Positions 59,899 to 64,000 of a stretch of DNA of 64,000 nt are shown piece by piece. The DNA lies in assembly GCF_026020075.1 (NCBI RefSeq), contig NZ_CP102772.1, positions 3,322,501 through 3,386,500 of the forward strand, read 5' to 3'. Below the pieces are notes generated by a model. The model saw only the letters and a program-made list of their open reading frames with translations. It made no database searches and was not told the DNA's origin. Positions within the stretch are counted from its first letter, which is position 1. Every line of letters begins with the position of its first letter. The position numbers and the translations under genes were made by a program. The DNA is from Bosea sp. NBC_00550 (lineage in GTDB: Bacteria; Pseudomonadota; Alphaproteobacteria; Rhizobiales; Beijerinckiaceae).

Positions 59899-59926
59899 GG
59901 GAGTGGTCGGTCAGCCGGCCACTCCC
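59899..59926. terminator. Hairpin between convergent genes
   Basis: A 12-bp stem (GGGAGTGGTCGG with CCGGCCACTCCC, one G-T wobble) and a 4-base loop, 7 bp after the hydrolase stop and before the end of the ABC transporter gene. It probably acts as a bidirectional stop, but there is no clear T tract. Confidence 0.45.
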
Positions 59927-59960
59927 CATCATGGAAGATGCGTGAGCTCCGGCGCAAACC

Positions 59961-61784
59961 TCAGGGCGTATCGGCCTTGGCGTCCTCATTGGCCGCCCTG
60001 CGGCTCCTGAAAAGCCGCCACAGCGACCTGCCGAGGCGCCTGGTTGTCATGTGCGCGCCCGCGGGACGGCGCTCCAGCGTGATCTTCTGGTCGTGATAAT
60101 CCTCCAGCCCCGGGCGATGGCCGACGCTGATCAGCGTGGCCTGAGAAAGTTCACTGTCGAACAGGCCCAGCAGCGATTCCTGGCTCTCCTCGTCGAGCGC
60201 GGAGGTCGCCTCGTCCATGACGATGATATCGGGCTTCTGGATCAGCAGGCGCGCAAAGGCGATGCGCTGGCGCTCGCCCCCGGAGAGGATACGGTCCCAA
60301 TCATCGTCCTCGTCGAGCCGCTTGAAGAGATAGCCGAGGCCACAACGCTGCAGCGCGCCCGTGATCGTCTCCTCGTCGACCGCCTGGTCGGAAGCCGGAT
60401 AGAGCAGGATCGAGCGCAGCGTGCCGCGCGGCAGATAGGGCTTCTGCGGGACGAAGGCGATCGACTGTCCTTCGGGGACGCGGATCGACCCGGAACCCCA
60501 GGGCCATAGCCCGGCCAGCGCGCGGATGAGCGTGCTCTTGCCCGAGCCGCTCTCCCCGGCGATCAGGACTTTCGCGCCCCGCTCGATGGCGACCGTCGCA
60601 TCCGCGACGACGATGCGGCCATTGCTGTGGGCGAGCGACAGGTTCTCGATATGGATCGCATCGTCGTCGCTGTTTCCGAGCTCGATCCGGGAGTCGCCCT
60701 CCATGATCGTGCCGACGTCGAGGCCCTGCAGCTCCTCGACCAGCTCGTCGACACGGGTCACCGAAGCGAACCATTCGGCCAGCCTGACGAAATTGTCGAC
60801 GAACCAGATCAGCGCGGCCTGGACCGCGCTGAAGGCGGCCACGACCTGCACGACCGCGCCCAGCGTCACGGCGCCTGCCAGGAATTTGGGCGCGATGAGC
60901 AGGAGCGGCACGATCGGGAACAGGGCGCCGTTGGTGTTGAGCACCAGTGCGATGATGCCTTGCTGGCGAATGATTCTGAGCCAGGCCGCGACGACGCGCC
61001 CGTAATTCTCGCCCACGGCGCTCAATTCGTCAGCGTCGCCGCGAATGAGGGCGATGCTCTCGGCGTTCTCGCGCAGCCGGGTCATCTCAGCCCGGAACTG
61101 GGCCTCCATCTCGTTCTTGTGCGACACGAGGCCGACGAGCGGCCGGCCGGTGAAATAGGCCGCCACCGATGCCACGAACGCATAGAGGACGGCGGCAACC
61201 GCCATGTAGCTCGGGATCACCACCGTGACCCCTCCGAGCGTCAGTTCTGCCGAGCCCGCGACCTGCCAGAGGATGGCTGCGAAGGTCGCCGCCGTGATGA
61301 AGGCGCTGATCAGCCCGATCGCCATTTCCACCAGCGGCTCGATCGAAAGGCGCACATCCTCCGCGATCCGGTATTCGGGCGCGGTGAGCTTCTTGGTCAG
61401 AAAACCCAGGCGGTAATAGCGCTGGTCGGCGATCCACCAGCCCGAGACGCGCCCTGTCAGGTTCTCGCGCCAGCGCGTCTGGAGCAGCATGCGGCTGACG
61501 ACGAGGCCCGATACCGACAAGGCCGATGCCACGACGAGAAGCGGCAGCCAGCCCGTCGCGGACCACACGCCCGCCACGTCGCGCTTTTCGAGGGCATCGA
61601 AGAACAGGCGGTTCCAGCTGTTGATGCCGACTGCAGTCGTAATTTGCGCGGCGACGAAGGCCAGCACTGCCGCGGTTATCCCCCAGGCGCGCCACCGCGT
61701 CTCCGGATCGCTCCAGAAGCGCAGGGCGACCCGGAAGAATTGACGCATGCGCGAGCGCTGCGAGGCAAGCGGAGCATCGGCCAT
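59961..61784 (-). CDS. SbmA/BacA- or YddA-like ABC transporter with ATPase
   Basis: About 607 aa from the ATG at 61784, with GGGAGAG just upstream; a TTG at 61832 is the alternative. The N-terminal part (about 15-330) has six TM helices and the SbmA/BacA-type pattern (WRENLTGRVSGWWIADQRYY, PEYRIAEDVRLSIEPLVEMA). The ATPase: Walker A GESGSGKST, signature LSGGERQRIAFARLL, Walker B IIVMDEATSALDEES, switch His in ISVGHRPGL. It fits the YddA group of peptide or vitamin B12-like importers, with both domains in one chain; the active unit is a dimer. Substrate unknown. Confidence 0.9.
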   Translation of the reverse strand: MADAPLASQRSRMRQFFRVALRFWSDPETRWRAWGITAAVLAFVAAQITTAVGINSWNRLFFDALEKRDVAGVWSATGWLPLLVVASALSVSGLVVSRMLLQTRWRENLTGRVSGWWIADQRYYRLGFLTKKLTAPEYRIAEDVRLSIEPLVEMAIGLISAFITAATFAAILWQVAGSAELTLGGVTVVIPSYMAVAAVLYAFVASVAAYFTGRPLVGLVSHKNEMEAQFRAEMTRLRENAESIALIRGDADELSAVGENYGRVVAAWLRIIRQQGIIALVLNTNGALFPIVPLLLIAPKFLAGAVTLGAVVQVVAAFSAVQAALIWFVDNFVRLAEWFASVTRVDELVEELQGLDVGTIMEGDSRIELGNSDDDAIHIENLSLAHSNGRIVVADATVAIERGAKVLIAGESGSGKSTLIRALAGLWPWGSGSIRVPEGQSIAFVPQKPYLPRGTLRSILLYPASDQAVDEETITGALQRCGLGYLFKRLDEDDDWDRILSGGERQRIAFARLLIQKPDIIVMDEATSALDEESQESLLGLFDSELSQATLISVGHRPGLEDYHDQKITLERRPAGAHMTTRRLGRSLWRLFRSRRAANEDAKADTP

Positions 61785-61850
61785 CAGCTCTCCCGCGGCT
61801 CGGGGTGTCTTAACGAAGGTTTCTATCGGCAAGGCGAGCGGACTGCTGTC

Positions 61851-62096
61851 TCAAGCCCAATGCGAAAACGGAGCGTCTTCGTCGCGGCGGAGCCGCACGC
61901 CGCCGGGAAGCTCGAATGTCTCCCGATCGATCTTCCTGACGCCGGTACCGTCGAGAAGCTCATAACGCGTAGCGCCCCTCGCATCCGGCCAGGCGGCGAC
62001 GACATATCTGTTTCCGTTCGAATCCTGGCATCGCTCATGCCAGGCAGGCGCTGTGAGAGCATCCGAACGGCGCAATTCCATCGCTCTTGCAGGCAT
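61851..62096 (-). CDS. Small hypothetical protein
   Basis: An 81-aa protein from the ATG at 62096 with GGAAGAGG 6 bases upstream. The rest is hydrophilic: DSNGNRYVVAAWPDARGATR, YELLDGTGVRKIDRETFELP, GGVRLRRDEDAPFSH. No known domain, signal or membrane segment; the middle may form a small beta barrel. It lies between the ankyrin gene and the ABC transporter on the same strand, 18 bp or more from the latter. Confidence 0.55.
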   Translation of the reverse strand: MPARAMELRRSDALTAPAWHERCQDSNGNRYVVAAWPDARGATRYELLDGTGVRKIDRETFELPGGVRLRRDEDAPFSHWA

Positions 62097-62209
62097 TGGC
62101 AACCTCTTCCGTTACAGGCTTCAACGGGGGAGCAGGTAGCGGAGTTCCATGCCACGACAGCGAGGTTTTCAGTCAGGGCGAGCGGCCGGAAAGGGCCGGC
62201 TATAGCATC

Positions 62210-62902
62210 TCAGCGCCGCGGCGCCGTTTCCAGCAGCTCGGCCATCGCCACATACCCACGAGCCCTGGCATGCTGCAGCGGCGTGATGCCCTGGCGGTCC
62301 GCGATCGTGCGATCGGCGCCAGCCGCGAGCAGAGCGCGGGCCGCCTCGACATGTCGTAGCCCGCCATCGCCGAGAACCACGGCTTCCATGAGAGCGGTCC
62401 AGCCGAGATTGTTGACATGGTCGAGCGGCGCCCCGGCTTCGATCAGCTCCCTGACGACACCATCATGGCCGAGATGGGCGGCCGCGATCAGAGCCGTGCC
62501 GTCATAGCGGCTGGTGATCAGCTTGGCCGAAGCGCCGGTTGCCAGCAGCGCCTTCACCACGGGCACGTCGTCGCGCACCGCGGCGATCGTCACCGCATCA
62601 TAGCGCTGATCGTCGAGGAGTCCGGGCTTTGCGCCGATGGCGATCAGGAGACGAGCCGCCTCCCCATGCCCCTGAAAGGCCGCGACATGAAGCGGCGTTC
62701 GGCCATTGCCGTCGCGCGCATCGAGATTGTCGCCCGCCACGGCCAGCCGGCGGATGGTCGCGACATCGCCAGCCGCAGCTGCCGCATGCAGGCCGCGATA
62801 GGCGGCGAGCTCGGTAGCGCTGGGCGGCGTCTGCGCCATGGCCGGAGCCACACACACGGCGGCCGCGAAGATCAGGGCGGCCAGCAATCTTCGCGTCATC
62901 AT
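62210..62902 (-). CDS. Ankyrin-repeat protein with signal peptide
   Basis: A 230-aa protein. Signal peptide MTRRLLAALIFAAAVCVAPA, cleaved after AMA. Then four or more ankyrin repeats: GLHAAAAAGDVATIRRLAVA, GRTPLHVAAFQGHGEAARLL, GTALIAAAHLGHDGVVRELI, GWTALMEAVVLGDGGLRHVE, QGITPLQHARARGYVAMAEL. A periplasmic protein-binding role is likely; such genes often sit beside catalase or peroxide genes, not seen here. ATG at 62902. Confidence 0.9.
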   Translation of the reverse strand: MMTRRLLAALIFAAAVCVAPAMAQTPPSATELAAYRGLHAAAAAGDVATIRRLAVAGDNLDARDGNGRTPLHVAAFQGHGEAARLLIAIGAKPGLLDDQRYDAVTIAAVRDDVPVVKALLATGASAKLITSRYDGTALIAAAHLGHDGVVRELIEAGAPLDHVNNLGWTALMEAVVLGDGGLRHVEAARALLAAGADRTIADRQGITPLQHARARGYVAMAELLETAPRR

Positions 62903-62971
62903 GATGCTCCTCGAACGGCGACGCAGGCGGCCGCGATGGCGGCCACCTGCCCTGTTATGAGCCAGCCCGGT

Positions 62972-63460
62972 TCAGCGAAGCTTGGCCTTCACCTTCTCGA
63001 TGCCGGCATTGGCGCATTCCTCGTCGAGATGACCGCCCGGCGCGCCGCCGACGCCGACCGCACCGACCACCTCGTCGCCGACCTTGACCGGTACGCCGCC
63101 GGCAAGCAGCAGGAAGCCCTCGATCGAGGCGAGATGGCGTGCGGCCGGGTTTTTCTCGGCGCCGTCGGCGATGGCGCTGGTGACGTTGCGGGCCGAGGCC
63201 GCGGTGAAGGCCTTGTCACGGCTCGCCGCGACCGTATGCGGGCCGGCACGGTCGGCGCGCAACACGGCGCGGACCACGCCGGCGCGGTCGACGACCGTGG
63301 CGGTGACGTTGAAGTTCTTGGTAGCGCAGGCCTCGACCGTCGCCTGTGCGATCTCCTGCGCGATGCCGAGCGGAATGTTGCGCTCCTGCAGGACCTGGGC
63401 GCCGGCAATGGCGGGGACAAGCGCGAGCGCCGCAGCGGCGGCAAAAAGGATCCTGGACAT
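62972..63460 (-). CDS. GlcG/HbpS-like heme-binding family protein, exported
   Basis: A 162-aa protein from the ATG at 63460. Signal peptide MSRILFAAAAALALVPAIAG. The mature part is the GlcG/HbpS fold: NIPLGIAQEIAQATVEACAT, VTATVVDRAGVVRAVLRADR, AGPHTVAASRDKAFTAASAR, LLAGGVPVKVGDEVVGAVGV, GGHLDEECANAGIEKVKAKL. HbpS-type members bind heme or sense redox; others are linked to glycolate or small-molecule metabolism. Gap of 69 bp from the ankyrin gene on the same strand. Confidence 0.9.
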   Translation of the reverse strand: MSRILFAAAAALALVPAIAGAQVLQERNIPLGIAQEIAQATVEACATKNFNVTATVVDRAGVVRAVLRADRAGPHTVAASRDKAFTAASARNVTSAIADGAEKNPAARHLASIEGFLLLAGGVPVKVGDEVVGAVGVGGAPGGHLDEECANAGIEKVKAKLR

Positions 63461-63598
63461 GGTCTCTCCGGTGCGGGGCATGGGGCGAGCTCTGAGCTCG
63501 ACAGGGGCCAAGCTACCGGGCGGCGTGGCGAAAAAGGATCGGTGCGGTGCCGGAGGGGGCTCCGTAGTCCTACGCAGAAAGGGCCTGGACGAGCGTCC

Positions 63599-64000
63599 CT
63601 ACCCGTCGAGCGCGAAGCGAACCATCTCCGCCACGGAACCGGCTCCCAGCTTCTCGGCGATGTTGGCGCGGTGGGTCTCGACCGTGCGCGGCGAGAGTTC
63701 CAGCGCGCGGGCGATCTCCTTGGTCGAAAGCCCCTCGGCGACGAGGTCGAGGATCTCGCGTTCGCGCTGGGTCAGCTTCGCGAGGCGCGCATCGCGCCCG
63801 GCACGCGCAGCCTGCGTGCGGCCGCGTTCGTCCAGCAGCGCGAAGCCGGCCTCGATCGCCTCGAGCAGGACCTGTTCGTCGATCGGCTTGGTCAGGAAAT
63901 CGACTGCGCCGGCCTTGAAGGCCCGCCGGCAGGCGGCGACATCGCCGTGGCCGGTGATGATGATGGTCGGCATCTGTCCCGCCTCGGCAGCCATGCGCTC
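63599..64000 (-). CDS. FixJ-family response regulator, C-terminal part (cut by window edge)
   Basis: The gene extends past the right edge; 134 codons are in the window. It includes the end of the receiver domain (TIIITGHGDVAACRRAFKAG, AVDFLTKPID with the conserved Lys), and a LuxR-type helix-turn-helix (LTQREREILDLVAEGLSTKE, IARALELSPRTVETHRANIA). The GH-x-D pattern after TITGHG is FixJ-like. Partner histidine kinase probably lies outside. The aspartate phosphoacceptor is beyond the edge. Confidence 0.9.
   Translation of the reverse strand, partial: ERMAAEAGQMPTIIITGHGDVAACRRAFKAGAVDFLTKPIDEQVLLEAIEAGFALLDERGRTQAARAGRDARLAKLTQREREILDLVAEGLSTKEIARALELSPRTVETHRANIAEKLGAGSVAEMVRFALDG

Noticed and set aside
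1..64000. CRISPR array
   Set aside because: No regularly spaced direct repeats with unique spacers and no cas genes were seen.

Overview
The window comes from a GC-rich alphaproteobacterium, most likely Hyphomicrobiales and close to Bosea. This is inferred from the core genes in the right half (rpmJ, pyk, DUF1036, glycerate kinase, GapR/DUF2312, FixJ-type regulator) and from the tRNA-Arg sequence. No database search was run.

Layout. (1) 1-1343: chromosomal flank with a FecI/FecR iron-signalling pair and the decayed 3' end of an older integrase. (2) 1344-37415: a genomic island of about 36 kb bounded by a perfect 51-bp direct repeat. The right copy is the 3' part of an intact tRNA-Arg(ACG). 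The island carries a tyrosine integrase, an AlpA-like regulator, a DUF3631 helicase-like protein and a family A DNA polymerase (a phage/satellite-like replication module), a serine recombinase, an unrecognised 677-aa protein, transposase debris and, as cargo, a 24-kb one-directional gene cluster. (3) 37444-64000: chromosome, with housekeeping genes, a small catabolic/transport locus, a cyclic-nucleotide signalling locus, secreted or envelope enzymes, and a FixJ-type regulator cut by the window edge.

The cargo (12302-36113, all minus strand, almost every junction overlapping) is a complete Dpd system, which places 7-deazaguanines in DNA. The order of transcription is YaaA-like dpdC candidate, dpdB, dpdA, a second DGQHR gene, queE, queD, queC, dpdE, dpdF, dpdG, dpdH, dpdI, dpdJ, dpdK, dpdD. 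QueD, QueE and QueC make preQ0 from host 7,8-dihydroneopterin triphosphate. DpdA with DpdB exchanges guanine for preQ0 in DNA, DpdC is expected to convert it further, and DpdD-K (SNF2, RecQ-like and DEAD helicases, a P-loop ATPase, a PLD-type protein) form the restriction side. The system is known in principle from Salmonella Montevideo. What is unusual here is the paired DGQHR genes around dpdA, a QueD lacking the usual catalytic cysteine, the absence of folE, a dyad upstream of the operon, and the debris on both flanks.

The island ends show repeated use of the site: an integrase remnant outside the left repeat, a decayed tRNA-Lys-like 3' half inside the right end, and shared short repeats at both ends that look like integrase arm sites. 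A repeated GTAGCGGAT motif flanking an AT-rich patch at the end of the DUF3631 gene, and recurring as an inverted pair after the polymerase gene, is a candidate replication or regulatory site.
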